This document shows, piece by piece, positions 35,704 through 43,883 of a stretch of 64,000 nucleotides of DNA. Both the position numbers and the translations under genes were made by a program. Under the pieces are notes generated by a model. It saw only the letters and a list, made by a program, of their open reading frames with translations. It had not been told where the DNA came from and ran no database searches. The DNA is from Chloroflexota bacterium. GTDB lineage: Bacteria > Chloroflexota > Anaerolineae > Anaerolineales > VGOW01. How positions within the stretch are numbered: position 1 is the stretch's first letter; every line of letters begins with the position of its first letter. The stretch is taken from positions 62,001 through 126,000 of the forward strand of contig JACPWC010000114.1 in the NCBI GenBank assembly GCA_016197225.1. The letters run 5' to 3'.

Positions 35704-36540
35704 ATGAAAAAACTGCTGATTCTCGCGGTGTTGTTTCTGACCGCCTGCTCACAGCTTGTAGCAGCGCCCACGCCAACTCCCCCACCAACTCCAACATTGG
35801 TTCCACCGACGGCGACGTTGCCGCCGGCAACGGCCACTTTGCCAGCGCCAACAGCCACCCACGCCGTGCCGCCAGTTGCTCCCACCGCGCTTCCCACGCC
35901 CTCCGAGCCAACGGACTTCACCTTCGCCGCGCCCGACGGCGTTCAACTCGCCGTCGCCTACTATCCGCCAATCGTCCGGCCCGCGCCCGCCGTTTTGCTC
36001 CTGCACATGCTGGGCCGCAGCAAGGCCGACTGGGATTCGTTCGCGCGGAGTTTGCAGAAGCAGGGTTATGCGGTGATGGCGATGGACTTGCGCGGCCACG
36101 GGGCCAGCGCCGGGCCGGTGGATTGGACGAAGGCCGACGACGACACCCTGGCCGCGTGGCAAACGTTGACGGCTCGACCTGAAGTGGACGCCAACCGCAC
36201 CGCCATCGTCGGGGCCAGCATCGGCTCCAACCTGGCGTTGATCGCCGGGGCAACCGAGTCGCGCATCAAAGCCGTCGTCGCCCTCTCGCCCGGCGAAGAC
36301 TACATGGGCCTCAAGCCCGGCGACACGATAGCCAACTTTGGCGAGCGGCCTTTGTTGCTCGTGGCGAGCGCCGACGACGCCTATTCATTCGACTCGATCC
36401 AGAAACTTGCGCCCAGAGCTTTGGCCGCCGAAAAGAAAGAGTTCACCAACGCCGGCCACGGCACAGCCATGTTCGCCGACCCGACTCTGGAGCCGAGTTT
36501 GATTGAGTGGTTGAATAAGAACGTAAGGGACTTGAAGTGA
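35704..36540 (+). CDS. Lipoprotein alpha/beta hydrolase (dienelactone-hydrolase-like)
   Basis: A 278-residue predicted lipoprotein: signal with lipobox FLTAC (Cys 15), a long Pro/Thr linker (about 22-68), then an alpha/beta hydrolase domain. The triad can be placed: nucleophile Ser in GASIGSN, Asp in ASADDAYS and His in NAGHGTAMF; the oxyanion segment is LLHMLGRSK. It should hydrolyse an ester or related bond outside the cell membrane. It ends in front of a bidirectional hairpin and converges with the USP gene. Confidence 0.88.
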   Translation: MKKLLILAVLFLTACSQLVAAPTPTPPPTPTLVPPTATLPPATATLPAPTATHAVPPVAPTALPTPSEPTDFTFAAPDGVQLAVAYYPPIVRPAPAVLLLHMLGRSKADWDSFARSLQKQGYAVMAMDLRGHGASAGPVDWTKADDDTLAAWQTLTARPEVDANRTAIVGASIGSNLALIAGATESRIKAVVALSPGEDYMGLKPGDTIANFGERPLLLVASADDAYSFDSIQKLAPRALAAEKKEFTNAGHGTAMFADPTLEPSLIEWLNKNVRDLK

Positions 36541-36547
36541 GCAATCT

Positions 36548-36587
36548 CCAATTCTCTAATTCTCAAGTTTGAGAATTGGAGAATTGG
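36548..36587. terminator. Bidirectional hairpin between convergent genes
   Basis: Arms 36548-36566 and 36569-36587 (CCAATTCTCTAATTCTCAA and its near-complement, one mismatch, 19 bp, 2-base loop) are followed by ATTTTATTTT on the plus strand. The arms are made of stuttered AATTCTC words like the other intergenic repeats, here probably doubling as a terminator for both genes. Confidence 0.7.
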
Positions 36588-36592
36588 AGAAT

Positions 36593-37333
36593 TTATTTTG
36601 CCCTGACGACTAACACCGGCCTCGGGCACTCGCGGATGATCTGGTCGGCCACGTCGTCCAGCAGGAGCCTGCGCCACAGGTCGCCGGTGGGCGGGTGATG
36701 GGCGCCGATGACGAGCAGATCGTAATCGCCCTCTTCAATCTCGGCGATGATTTCGTCCAGCACCAGGCCGTGCCGAATCTTTGGCCCCACATCGCCCGTC
36801 GCTCCGCCCTCGCGCACCAGCCCCATCAACTTCTGCAAGTGCTGGCCCTCGCGCGTGCTCTGAGCAATCGCCTCTTCGGCGCTGTCCTGCAAATCTTCCA
36901 GCTTGGCGTTTCTGGCCAGGGCCAATTGCGACATGACATGCAGAACCGTCACGCTCGCGCCCGTCCAGGCGGCGACTCGCCCGCCCCAGCTTGCGCACGA
37001 CTCGCCGGGCCGCTCGCCGCCGGTGCAAATCAGAATCCGCTTCACCGACTCGCGCCGGCCTTTGGCGATCAACAACGGCAAAGAAGATTGCTTTGCCAGA
37101 CGGGATGAAGTAGAACCCAGGAACAACTTTGCCAGGCCGCGGCCACTGCGCGTGCCGATGACGATCAGATCAAAACTCCCCCGCGCCGACTCGGTCAGGA
37201 TTTGTTCTACGGGGTCGCCGTCACTGACCCTGAAGTGCGTTGCTTCGGCCCCGGCCAGGCGGGCCAGCGCAGAACCAAGCCGCCCCGCCACGTCGGCGGC
37301 TTCCGAGCCTTTATCGCAGATCAAAAATTTCAT
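36593..37333 (-). CDS. Tandem universal stress protein (two UspA domains)
   Basis: A 246-residue protein of two UspA-type domains. The first has the ATP-binding pattern GTRSGRGLAKLFLGSTSSRLA followed by LPLLIAKG; the second ends IGAHHPPTGDLWRRLLLDDVADQII and PRPVLVVRAK. The first domain begins abruptly, lacking the usual first strand and Asp, so it may be shortened. USPs bind ATP and support stress survival. It is the last gene of a minus-strand set and starts three bases after the Na/Pi-type transporter gene, so the pair is co-expressed. Confidence 0.88.
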   Translation of the reverse strand: MKFLICDKGSEAADVAGRLGSALARLAGAEATHFRVSDGDPVEQILTESARGSFDLIVIGTRSGRGLAKLFLGSTSSRLAKQSSLPLLIAKGRRESVKRILICTGGERPGESCASWGGRVAAWTGASVTVLHVMSQLALARNAKLEDLQDSAEEAIAQSTREGQHLQKLMGLVREGGATGDVGPKIRHGLVLDEIIAEIEEGDYDLLVIGAHHPPTGDLWRRLLLDDVADQIIRECPRPVLVVRAK

Positions 37334-37336
37334 CGT

Positions 37337-38404
37337 CTACCTCACCAGCATCAACGCCACCGGAACGCCCACGATCACCAATAAGAATATCGCCAGGTTT
37401 CGTTTGGAAGCGCCGATGACTTCCACGACGCGAAGCACGGCGCGCTCGTAAGGCCGATAGGCCAGAACAAGAATCACAAGCGAGACCAGAGCCACGCTCG
37501 CCATTTCGACCAGCACCACGGTGAAAGCCGGCGGGTTGTTGAGCAGAAGCGCGGCCACAAGTGTATCAATAAAGGTGGTGATGTTCGCGCCCATAATATA
37601 CGGGATGACATTTTCGCGGCGAATGTAGCCGCGCGCCGAAAGCGGCACCAGCACCGAGAGTGACACCGACACCGACATGGTGATGCTGGTGATTGCCAGC
37701 CCCAGAGCAAAGGTGACAATAGGCCGGTAGAGCATCCGGGCCAGGCCGCTGAAGGCGCTCTCTTTTAGTTTCATATCGGGCAAAGCGCCGTCAATCAGGT
37801 TCAGGCTGTACCACAGCACGCCGAAGCCAAGCAGGAACACAACCCAGCGCGGCGCGAGGGCGACGGCAAAGTCAATGAGGGGATCGAAGACCACGTCCAC
37901 CAGCGACACCACGCCGCCGCTCACCGCCGGGTGCAGCCAGTCGAAGGCGCCAATTTGCAGCAGCCACCAGCCGACGGCCAGCGCCGGCGCGTACACCGTG
38001 AACGTGACCATGAGCGACAACAAGCCCATGGCTAAACTGCCTTTGCGTTCGTGGCCGCGCAACGAATAAACGAAACCCAGAGCCAGAACGACGAGCGAGG
38101 CTCCGAAACGGCTCCCGGCGATCATCGCAAACGCGCCGAGGCGATCAATTGCGCCGGCGTCGAAAAACGTCAGCGCGGTGGCGGCCACCGGCGACCCCGA
38201 CAGCACAAGGTAGGCAAACAGCCAGCCAAAGCCGAGGGCGTTGGCCGGGTTCTGCACGGCCAAGCCTTCGCGAATAAATGGAACCAGCGCCTTCGCCCCG
38301 CTTTTGAGCAGTTGGATCGAGAGGATAAATAAAAAGAGCGCAAGGAGAAACATGCCTGCCTTGCGCCAATTAATCTGACGGAGCCACGCCAGGGCGGCGA
38401 TCAT
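37337..38404 (-). CDS. Na+/phosphate cotransporter-like membrane protein
   Basis: A 355-residue protein with about nine membrane helices. Two inverted-repeat halves carry related loops: GSPVAATALTFF...IAGSRFGASLV in the first and VSLSVLVPL...IMGANITTFIDTL in the second, the pattern of the Na/Pi cotransporter (PF02690) family. The QSS motif of verified phosphate carriers is not clearly present, so the substrate may differ. The start codon overlaps the end of the HD hydrolase gene (ATGA), and a universal stress protein gene follows. Confidence 0.8.
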   Translation of the reverse strand: MIAALAWLRQINWRKAGMFLLALFLFILSIQLLKSGAKALVPFIREGLAVQNPANALGFGWLFAYLVLSGSPVAATALTFFDAGAIDRLGAFAMIAGSRFGASLVVLALGFVYSLRGHERKGSLAMGLLSLMVTFTVYAPALAVGWWLLQIGAFDWLHPAVSGGVVSLVDVVFDPLIDFAVALAPRWVVFLLGFGVLWYSLNLIDGALPDMKLKESAFSGLARMLYRPIVTFALGLAITSITMSVSVSLSVLVPLSARGYIRRENVIPYIMGANITTFIDTLVAALLLNNPPAFTVVLVEMASVALVSLVILVLAYRPYERAVLRVVEVIGASKRNLAIFLLVIVGVPVALMLVR

Positions 38405-39030
38405 GCTTCGCCTCTCACTTCACGCCCCAGCCGCTCGAAGTAACCGGCCAGGTAATGCCGGCGCTCTTCGGCCAGCGCGCGAGCCGAGGCGGTGTGGAAA
38501 CGCACGCGCGAAAGCTTGAAGAGGAATTCGTGGTGCGGCGTGTGCGGCTCGCCCGGTTCCTTCTCTAAAGTTGCTTTGAACTTTGCTGAGACATCGGCGG
38601 TGAGCGGCTGACCGGCGAGCGCGGCATAGGCAAAACTGCGGGCCACGCCGATTGCGCCCAGCACGTCCAGCTTGTCGCAATCGAACAGAATTTTGGCTTC
38701 CAGTGTTTGCGGCGCTTCACTGCCGCGAAAACGGTGGGCGCGAATGCAATGCTCAACCGCCTCAATTCGTTCTTTGGCCCAGCCTTCCTCAACCAATACT
38801 TTGCGGGCAAACTCGGCAGAAGCGTGTTGATGCGTCGGGCGATCGGACTCGCCATTCGGTTCAGCATCAGCCGAGTCGTGGAGCAGAGCCGCCGCCAGCA
38901 AAATTTCCAGGTCGGCCCCTTCGGCCTGGCCGATTCGTTCGGCCAGCCGGTAGACTCGCAGAACGTGGGCGAAGTCGTGAACCGGGTCGGCGCCGGCGTA
39001 CCACTGGCGGGCCTGTTCCAGAGTCGGCAT
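38401..39030 (-). CDS. HD-domain phosphohydrolase
   Basis: A 209-residue HD-superfamily protein. The metal-binding pattern is HDFAHVLRV (first His-Asp), LLHDSAD (HD) and IRAHRFRG...DCDKLD (distal Asp), as in YedJ/YpgQ-like nucleotide pyrophosphohydrolases. The frame is open upstream, but MPTLEQARQWY is the family start. Its stop is coupled to the transporter start by a four-base overlap. The physiological substrate is probably a nucleotide, not determined here. Confidence 0.88.
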   Translation of the reverse strand: MPTLEQARQWYAGADPVHDFAHVLRVYRLAERIGQAEGADLEILLAAALLHDSADAEPNGESDRPTHQHASAEFARKVLVEEGWAKERIEAVEHCIRAHRFRGSEAPQTLEAKILFDCDKLDVLGAIGVARSFAYAALAGQPLTADVSAKFKATLEKEPGEPHTPHHEFLFKLSRVRFHTASARALAEERRHYLAGYFERLGREVRGEA

Positions 39031-39035
39031 GGAAC

Positions 39036-40304
39036 CTAATCGCGCTGTCGCAAGATGAGGGTGGCCGCCACGCCGAGACCCAGACCAACCAAGAGGGCAA
39101 CAATACCGCAAATGCCGGCCAGCGTTAGCGATTCAACGGTGAGGAAAGGATTGGGAGGTGGAACAGGCGTGATAAACGGAGTCGGGGTGAGGTTGAACGA
39201 CGAAAAGGGAGTCGGTGTCGGGGTCACCGTCGCCAGTTGGGGCGGCAGGGCAGTGACCGTCCCCGTCGCCGAGAGCGATAGGATGATACCCTCAAGCGAT
39301 TGAACAGCCTCCGGTTCCTGTCCCGAGGCGGCAGTGATTTCGGCGATGGTGGTTTCGTCTACAGGCGCAATAGGAACGTAATTATCCTGGTTGAGCGCAT
39401 ACACCGGCAGAACCGGATCGCCGAGGGCGTAGAAAATATAATGGTCGCCAACCGAAAGGGCGAGCGAGCAGTTGGCCGACTGGATGATGTTGAGTTGGAG
39501 ATTGGGCGAAAAACTACTGTTGCTTTTTTTGAAATACTGCACCACTTGAACGGCGACGATTCCGCCATCGGTCTGAGTGACAACACCTTCGGCGACGACG
39601 TCGGCGGCCTGAGTGTGTTCGGCAATGCTATGAGTCGAAGCGCAAGGAACGGGGGTGGCCGACAGAGTAAAAAGCGTGGCGGCGGCTTGGGTTAAGATGA
39701 CCGACTGTCCTGCCGGATCGGTTGCATAAGCCGCCACTGCCGCATTCGAGGTGGCATAGACTTCGGTGAGAATGGGAGATCGGTCGAGTGTGGGCGCGGG
39801 CGTGCCATCCGAGCCACGCACCGCCGCGACTTGAGTCAGGATCGGTTCAGCCGGCGAGAGGAAGATGGGCTGTTGCCCCGACGCGGCGGCGGCTTCGGCC
39901 AGAGTCTGCGAGTCGGCGGGGGCAATCGAGTCAAATTGGCTTAGATAAAAAGCCTGGTAGCCGTTGACATCATCGCCGCTCACGTAAAAGACAAAGTGAT
40001 CGCCGAGCACAACCGACGACAGGCACACCGATGATGGGCCATAGCCTGCGACTTTGATCGTGGACGGCCCGTTGCCTTTGATGTACTGAACGATCTGAAT
40101 GGTAGCTATCTCTGGAAAGTATTGCCCCGCAGTGGCAATAACCACGCCTTCGAGAACAATGGGCGCGGCGTTCACATGATCGGTGACCGAAAAGAACGGC
40201 AGGCCGCCGGGCGGCGGGGTGCAGGCGAAGGCAATCGAGCGCGGCACGCCCAACGCGAACAAGATGAGGACAACGGCGGCGAACCGCCAGAAATGGGAAA
40301 GCAT
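39036..40304 (-). CDS. Surface protein with two netrin-like (NTR/TIMP-type) repeats and C-terminal anchor
   Basis: A 422-residue protein with a signal peptide (ending near IAFAC), two related repeats and a C-terminal membrane helix (about 392-418) followed by RQRD. Both repeats have Cys near the start, a VVxEGVV strand, QVVQYxKxxxS and a second Cys before LxxGDHxxFYxxGD. This order resembles netrin-like/TIMP domains, which have an OB-fold barrel closed by disulfides; that assignment is mine from pattern alone. A Pro/Thr linker (TPTPTPF) precedes the anchor. It is probably displayed outside the cell. No enzyme motif is seen. Confidence 0.65.
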   Translation of the reverse strand: MLSHFWRFAAVVLILFALGVPRSIAFACTPPPGGLPFFSVTDHVNAAPIVLEGVVIATAGQYFPEIATIQIVQYIKGNGPSTIKVAGYGPSSVCLSSVVLGDHFVFYVSGDDVNGYQAFYLSQFDSIAPADSQTLAEAAAASGQQPIFLSPAEPILTQVAAVRGSDGTPAPTLDRSPILTEVYATSNAAVAAYATDPAGQSVILTQAAATLFTLSATPVPCASTHSIAEHTQAADVVAEGVVTQTDGGIVAVQVVQYFKKSNSSFSPNLQLNIIQSANCSLALSVGDHYIFYALGDPVLPVYALNQDNYVPIAPVDETTIAEITAASGQEPEAVQSLEGIILSLSATGTVTALPPQLATVTPTPTPFSSFNLTPTPFITPVPPPNPFLTVESLTLAGICGIVALLVGLGLGVAATLILRQRD

Positions 40305-40308
40305 GGAG

Positions 40309-40497
40309 CTACTTTTCTTCTGCCGGCTTGCTGCCGATTTCCACCAACTGTACTTGCACCTGGTAACGCTTGCCGTCAATCTCCAGCTTGTGGTTGGCAT
40401 AGAAACCGCGCGAGCCGGTCTTGAACACTTTGGCCGCCGCCGTCATCACGCCCAACGGCTTGCCGTCATCAGTTTTGAATTCGACAATCACATTCAT
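40309..40497 (-). CDS. Small hypothetical protein (62 residues)
   Basis: A short strand-rich protein: NVIVEFKTDDGKPLGVM, a FYANHKLEIDGKRYQVQVQLVEIG stretch and a charged end. The family is not recognised; the layout suggests a small beta barrel or Tudor/SH3-like domain. It is followed four bases later by the NTR-like gene on the same strand and preceded by a palindromic repeat. Codon use and composition match the neighbours, which supports it as a real gene. Confidence 0.6.
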   Translation of the reverse strand: MNVIVEFKTDDGKPLGVMTAAAKVFKTGSRGFYANHKLEIDGKRYQVQVQLVEIGSKPAEEK

Positions 40498-40514
40498 TTC
40501 GCCCTCTCAAGAAT

Positions 40515-40574
40515 TCACCACAGAGATACAGAGTTTTTTTGTTTTCTCTGTGTTCTCCGTGTCTCTGTGGTGAG
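40515..40574. repeat. Stuttered palindromic repeat (CACAGAG words)
   Basis: TCACCACAGAGATACAGAG on the left mirrors CTCTGTGTTCTCCGTGTCTC and TGTGGTGA on the right, around a T-rich centre. The unit sits immediately after the end of acpS and is of the same type as 18357-18435. Confidence 0.8.
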
Positions 40575-40575
40575 A

Positions 40576-40938
40576 TTAATCTCTCGCTACTACAACCGCA
40601 ATCGCATGCTCGTGGGTGTGGCTCAGACTCACCGACCACTCGCGCCAGCCAAGTTGTTGCGCCAACGTCCGGGCATTGCCAATCAGCTTAAGCGCCGGCT
40701 CGCCGCGCTCGCCGCGCACAATCTCCAGTTCCTTCCAGGACACGTCGCCGATGCCCGTGCCAAGCGCCTTGGCCGCCGCCTCTTTGGCCGCGTACCGCGC
40801 CGCCAGCGCCGGGGTGCGCCCGTTGGAATCGATCAACTCCTGCTGGGTGAAGAAGCGGCGAAAGAACCGATCACCGTGCCGCAAAATGGCCCGGTCAATC
40901 CGGGAAACTTCGATCATGTCCACGCCACTCCAGATCAT
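40576..40938 (-). CDS. acpS: Holo-[acyl-carrier-protein] synthase
   Basis: A 120-residue AcpS. The two signature regions are present: GVDMIEVSRI with the Mg-binding Asp, and RYAAKEAAAKALG with the catalytic Glu-Lys. The C-terminus SVSLSHTHEHAIAVVV is typical. It transfers 4'-phosphopantetheine from CoA to acyl carrier protein, which fits with CoA genes (coaX, coaBC) 10 kb away. The preceding TTG codons are less likely starts than the ATG. It follows the M16 gene, separated by a repeat. Confidence 0.95.
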   Translation of the reverse strand: MIWSGVDMIEVSRIDRAILRHGDRFFRRFFTQQELIDSNGRTPALAARYAAKEAAAKALGTGIGDVSWKELEIVRGERGEPALKLIGNARTLAQQLGWREWSVSLSHTHEHAIAVVVARD

Positions 40939-40943
40939 CAACA

Positions 40944-41000
40944 ATAACCAATAACCAGTAACCAGTAACCAGTAATTGGTTATTGGTTATCAGTTATTGG
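40944..41000. repeat. Stuttered palindromic repeat (AATAACC/GGTTATT words)
   Basis: CAATAACC and CAGTAACC words on the left face GGTTATTGGTTATCAGTTATTGG on the right. Read on the minus strand, the right arm encodes the last residues (PITDNQ) and the stop of the M16 peptidase gene. Confidence 0.8.
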
Positions 41001-42341
41001 CCCCGCCACCGCCAGCGCGTATCGTTCCGGGTCGAGATACCTGGCCGCCGCCGCTTGCGCGCTTTCGCGAGTGATGGCGTTGATGAGCGACGGGTAGCGG
41101 CGCAAGTAGTCGAGGCCCAGGTTGTAGAGTTCGATGCTCTCCAACATGGCGGCCACCCCTTCGTTCGTCTCCAACTGCAAGGGCAGTCGCCCCACAAAGA
41201 GCGACTTGTTGTCGGCCAGTTCAACCGGCGTCACCTTCTTTGTCGTCACTCGCTTCATCTCGCTCACGATCAACTCGACTGCCAGGTCAACGTTCTTTGG
41301 GTTTACGCCCGCCGAAATTTGCCAGGGGCCGGGGCCGATGCCGCCCGTCACCTGGCTATAAACGTAGTAGGCCAGGCCGTGCTTCTCGCGCACTACATCG
41401 CCCAGCCGCCCGTACATGCCGAACACGCCGAAGATGTTGTTGGCCATGCGCGCATCCAGAAAATCAGGGTCACTGCGTTGAGGCCCGACGCAACCCAGCA
41501 TGATGTCGGACTGCGACTTGCCGGGGATGGCGATGCGCGTGCTTTTGATTTCGGGGATGCGAGGCGCGGGCGGCAGGGGAAGCCGACTCGGTTGGGATGG
41601 CATCCAATCGCCAAAATGCTTTTGCGCCAGCGCCACCGCCTCTTCGGCCTTCACCGCGCCGACGACTACGACGATCATGCCCTTCGGCCCATAATGAGCC
41701 TTGTGAAAGTTCACGATCTCCTCACGGGTGATGGTCGCAACCGTTTCGGGGTAGCCATCGTCGGCCAGACCGTAGGGATGGCCGGGATAGAGCAAATCGT
41801 CAAAGGCCATCGAGGCCATCGAACCGGTGTCGTGGGCGCGAATGGCGTAGCCGGTCATCATCTCGCCGCGCACTTTCTCCACGTGCTCAGGCGGGAAGGT
41901 CGGGCGGCGCAAAGCGTCGGCGGCCATGCCCAGCAGGAAGTCCAAATCTTCGGCCAGGGCCTTGCCGCCGAAGCCGGAGGTGTGCGTGCCGCCGCCGAAC
42001 GACAGCCGCGCCCCGATGGACTCGATCTGCTCGTAGATGTCGGCGAAGGCGTAACGCTCGGTGCCGCGCATGAGGCAGGCGGCAGTAAATCGCGCCAGCC
42101 CGGACTTCTCACGCGGCTCATCGAGCGCGCCTACTTGCAAACTGCCGTCAAACACCACCGCCGGGCTGGTGAAGTTCTCGCGGGCCAGCACCACAATGCC
42201 GTTCGGCAATTCGACGCGCGTCGTGTCATCCGGGCCGGGGAGGGAGGAGGTGTCGAGGGTAGGGGCAGTAGCTCTTACTTTTGGATTTGGCGGTTTGCGA
42301 TTCGCAATTGAAGATTTATTTTTCTTCGCGGGCTTAATCAT
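40980..42341 (-). CDS. M16 peptidase family, non-catalytic subunit
   Basis: A 453-residue M16B-type protein with two homologous halves. The zinc motif HxxEH of active members is replaced: the corresponding helix reads GLARFTAACLMRGTERY. The C-terminal half keeps the substrate-side YYVYSQV. Bacterial M16B enzymes often work as heterodimers of one catalytic and one inactive subunit; the active partner is encoded 1.5 kb upstream on the same strand. The N-terminus is a Lys/Pro-rich extension of about 40 residues. GGAGGG upstream supports the start. The C-terminus runs into a repeat that supplies the stop. Confidence 0.88.
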   Translation of the reverse strand: MIKPAKKNKSSIANRKPPNPKVRATAPTLDTSSLPGPDDTTRVELPNGIVVLARENFTSPAVVFDGSLQVGALDEPREKSGLARFTAACLMRGTERYAFADIYEQIESIGARLSFGGGTHTSGFGGKALAEDLDFLLGMAADALRRPTFPPEHVEKVRGEMMTGYAIRAHDTGSMASMAFDDLLYPGHPYGLADDGYPETVATITREEIVNFHKAHYGPKGMIVVVVGAVKAEEAVALAQKHFGDWMPSQPSRLPLPPAPRIPEIKSTRIAIPGKSQSDIMLGCVGPQRSDPDFLDARMANNIFGVFGMYGRLGDVVREKHGLAYYVYSQVTGGIGPGPWQISAGVNPKNVDLAVELIVSEMKRVTTKKVTPVELADNKSLFVGRLPLQLETNEGVAAMLESIELYNLGLDYLRRYPSLINAITRESAQAAAARYLDPERYALAVAGPITDNQ

Positions 42342-42371
42342 GTTTGTTCTGCCCTCCACATTTTATTTCAG

Positions 42372-43562
42372 TCAAGTATGAAGTTTCTCAACTGTGATTT
42401 TGTCAACATGAATCGCTCCACTTCCTGGAAAATAAAGAAGGTGTATTCTCAAGTGTGGTGTTTGCGTACTTGTATAAAGCATGGAAATATCTTGCCACTC
42501 ACCTTGAGGGATAACCTTTTCGGAATATCGGTTCTTTGGATTTGCAGCCAAGTCATGACACCACAACTGAATACTTGCCGAAGTTCCGGGGACTGACCGA
42601 ACTCGAACTGTCACTTGGATCGTTTGTCCATAAACTAAAGAATTGACTAGATCCTTATAAGCACCACCACGACTCATATAATGGTTAGTGGCACTAAATT
42701 GAGACTCATCGCCACTTAACACCAGATAATGATCATTCCCTGTCGGCAAGGGCACATAAGAGTAATCGGTAGGCTTCCACTGCCCCCAAAAATCTAAAAC
42801 CCAGCCCAAGCCGGCCGGAACGTTCTCAAAGTCATCAAAAAAGAGGATTTCTTTCCGTTCTTGCGGGATTGAAAATGGATAAGATTCCTGGAAAACTCTA
42901 GGGCCATCAAAGTCTTTCATAGTTACAAAATGCCCGCTGTACTCAAGCGATGCTATCTGTACTTTATACTCAGGCAACTGAGCAATAGGTAGCAAAGTAA
43001 AAACTATTGTCTCTTCAGGAGGCAGATTTACTCTTCGTTTAATCTTGAAATTGATTGGGTGAAATCCACGGCTGGGCACTTCTGCAATGCCAGTTATTAA
43101 TATGCGGGTAATCCGCCCATGGCCCACGTTGTGAAGAGCAATTCCCAAGTAGCCAAAGTCCGTATCAGATGTTTTTAGTTTCTGTGAAGGCGCGACTCTT
43201 TTCAGATATTCTGTATTGAAGCCAACAAGCTCTTCAGGCAAATCGAATTTAGGAATAGGCAGTGGAAGAGGATCTACTGAAAGAATTGGGAAAACTTCCA
43301 GATAAGGATAGTTTTCCATATATCGCAATTGTCTCTGCTCAAGAGAGTTATAAGCAGCCGCAAGCGCTGAACTGGCAAAAGCTAACGCCGCAATCAAAAC
43401 AGCAGATGTTTTTATCCAAAAAGAGCCGAAGGTTTCCCCAAGCGGCACGATTTGGGGCTGTGAAAACAGCAAGTAGAAAAAAAGCCCCATGATAACTGCA
43501 GAAAATAGCGCAAGGACTACTACAATTACCCAAAAGATTTTCTTTGAACGCTCAATGTTCAT
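42372..43562 (-). CDS. Hypothetical membrane protein with C-terminal jelly-roll-like domain
   Basis: A 396-residue protein: two N-terminal membrane helices (about 10-33 and 48-70), a middle domain, and a C-terminal region (about 245-396) beginning FFDDFENVPAGLGWVLDFWG and ending GAIHVDKITVEKL. The last part has the look of a carbohydrate-binding jelly roll. The family is not recognised. Base composition is AT-richer than the flanking M16 genes, and its start overlaps the DUF2442 stop by four bases, so the pair looks like an insert between the two peptidase subunits. Confidence 0.65.
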   Translation of the reverse strand: MNIERSKKIFWVIVVVLALFSAVIMGLFFYLLFSQPQIVPLGETFGSFWIKTSAVLIAALAFASSALAAAYNSLEQRQLRYMENYPYLEVFPILSVDPLPLPIPKFDLPEELVGFNTEYLKRVAPSQKLKTSDTDFGYLGIALHNVGHGRITRILITGIAEVPSRGFHPINFKIKRRVNLPPEETIVFTLLPIAQLPEYKVQIASLEYSGHFVTMKDFDGPRVFQESYPFSIPQERKEILFFDDFENVPAGLGWVLDFWGQWKPTDYSYVPLPTGNDHYLVLSGDESQFSATNHYMSRGGAYKDLVNSLVYGQTIQVTVRVRSVPGTSASIQLWCHDLAANPKNRYSEKVIPQGEWQDISMLYTSTQTPHLRIHLLYFPGSGAIHVDKITVEKLHT

Positions 43563-43873
43563 GAAGTCGTTCCAGATAAATGTCCAATGGTAGGCTTCAG
43601 ACTGTAATAGAGAACATCTGGGTCTATATCTGCGCCATTATCCCAGCCAATTGTATTGCTAACAACCTTCACTGAACGGAATACCGTAATGTCGTTGAGA
43701 ATCGGCTCAAAGACTGGGCCATGCAGGTATGGCTCAAGGTCAATATCCTTTTTTACACCATTGGCAAATGTGAGGCGCACGTTGAAACCATTTAGAGGTT
43801 TCACCGCCTGGGTGCGAACTAACGGCCCTAAGCGCTCCATTGGAAAATCGAGGCGATCCGCTGAATTCCCCAA
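43559..43873 (-). CDS. DUF2442 domain protein
   Basis: A 104-residue protein with the DUF2442 pattern: AVKPLNGFNVRLTFANG, DIDLEPYLHGPVFEPI and GWDNGADIDPDVLY. The family is small, often found beside DUF4160 genes and sometimes proposed as part of toxin-antitoxin-like pairs; no DUF4160 gene is next to it here. The first ~15 residues may be extra, since MERLGPLVRTQAVKPL would also start well. It overlaps the downstream membrane-protein gene by ATGA and lies ten bases after the catalytic M16 gene. Confidence 0.8.
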   Translation of the reverse strand: MGNSADRLDFPMERLGPLVRTQAVKPLNGFNVRLTFANGVKKDIDLEPYLHGPVFEPILNDITVFRSVKVVSNTIGWDNGADIDPDVLYYSLKPTIGHLSGTTS

Positions 43874-43883
43874 ATCCGTTGTC

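Noticed and set aside
40983-42311. Long plus-strand open frame opposite the M16 gene
   Set aside because: It mirrors the M16 gene codon by codon and has Arg/His/Gly-rich shadow composition; the minus-strand protein has clear family motifs.
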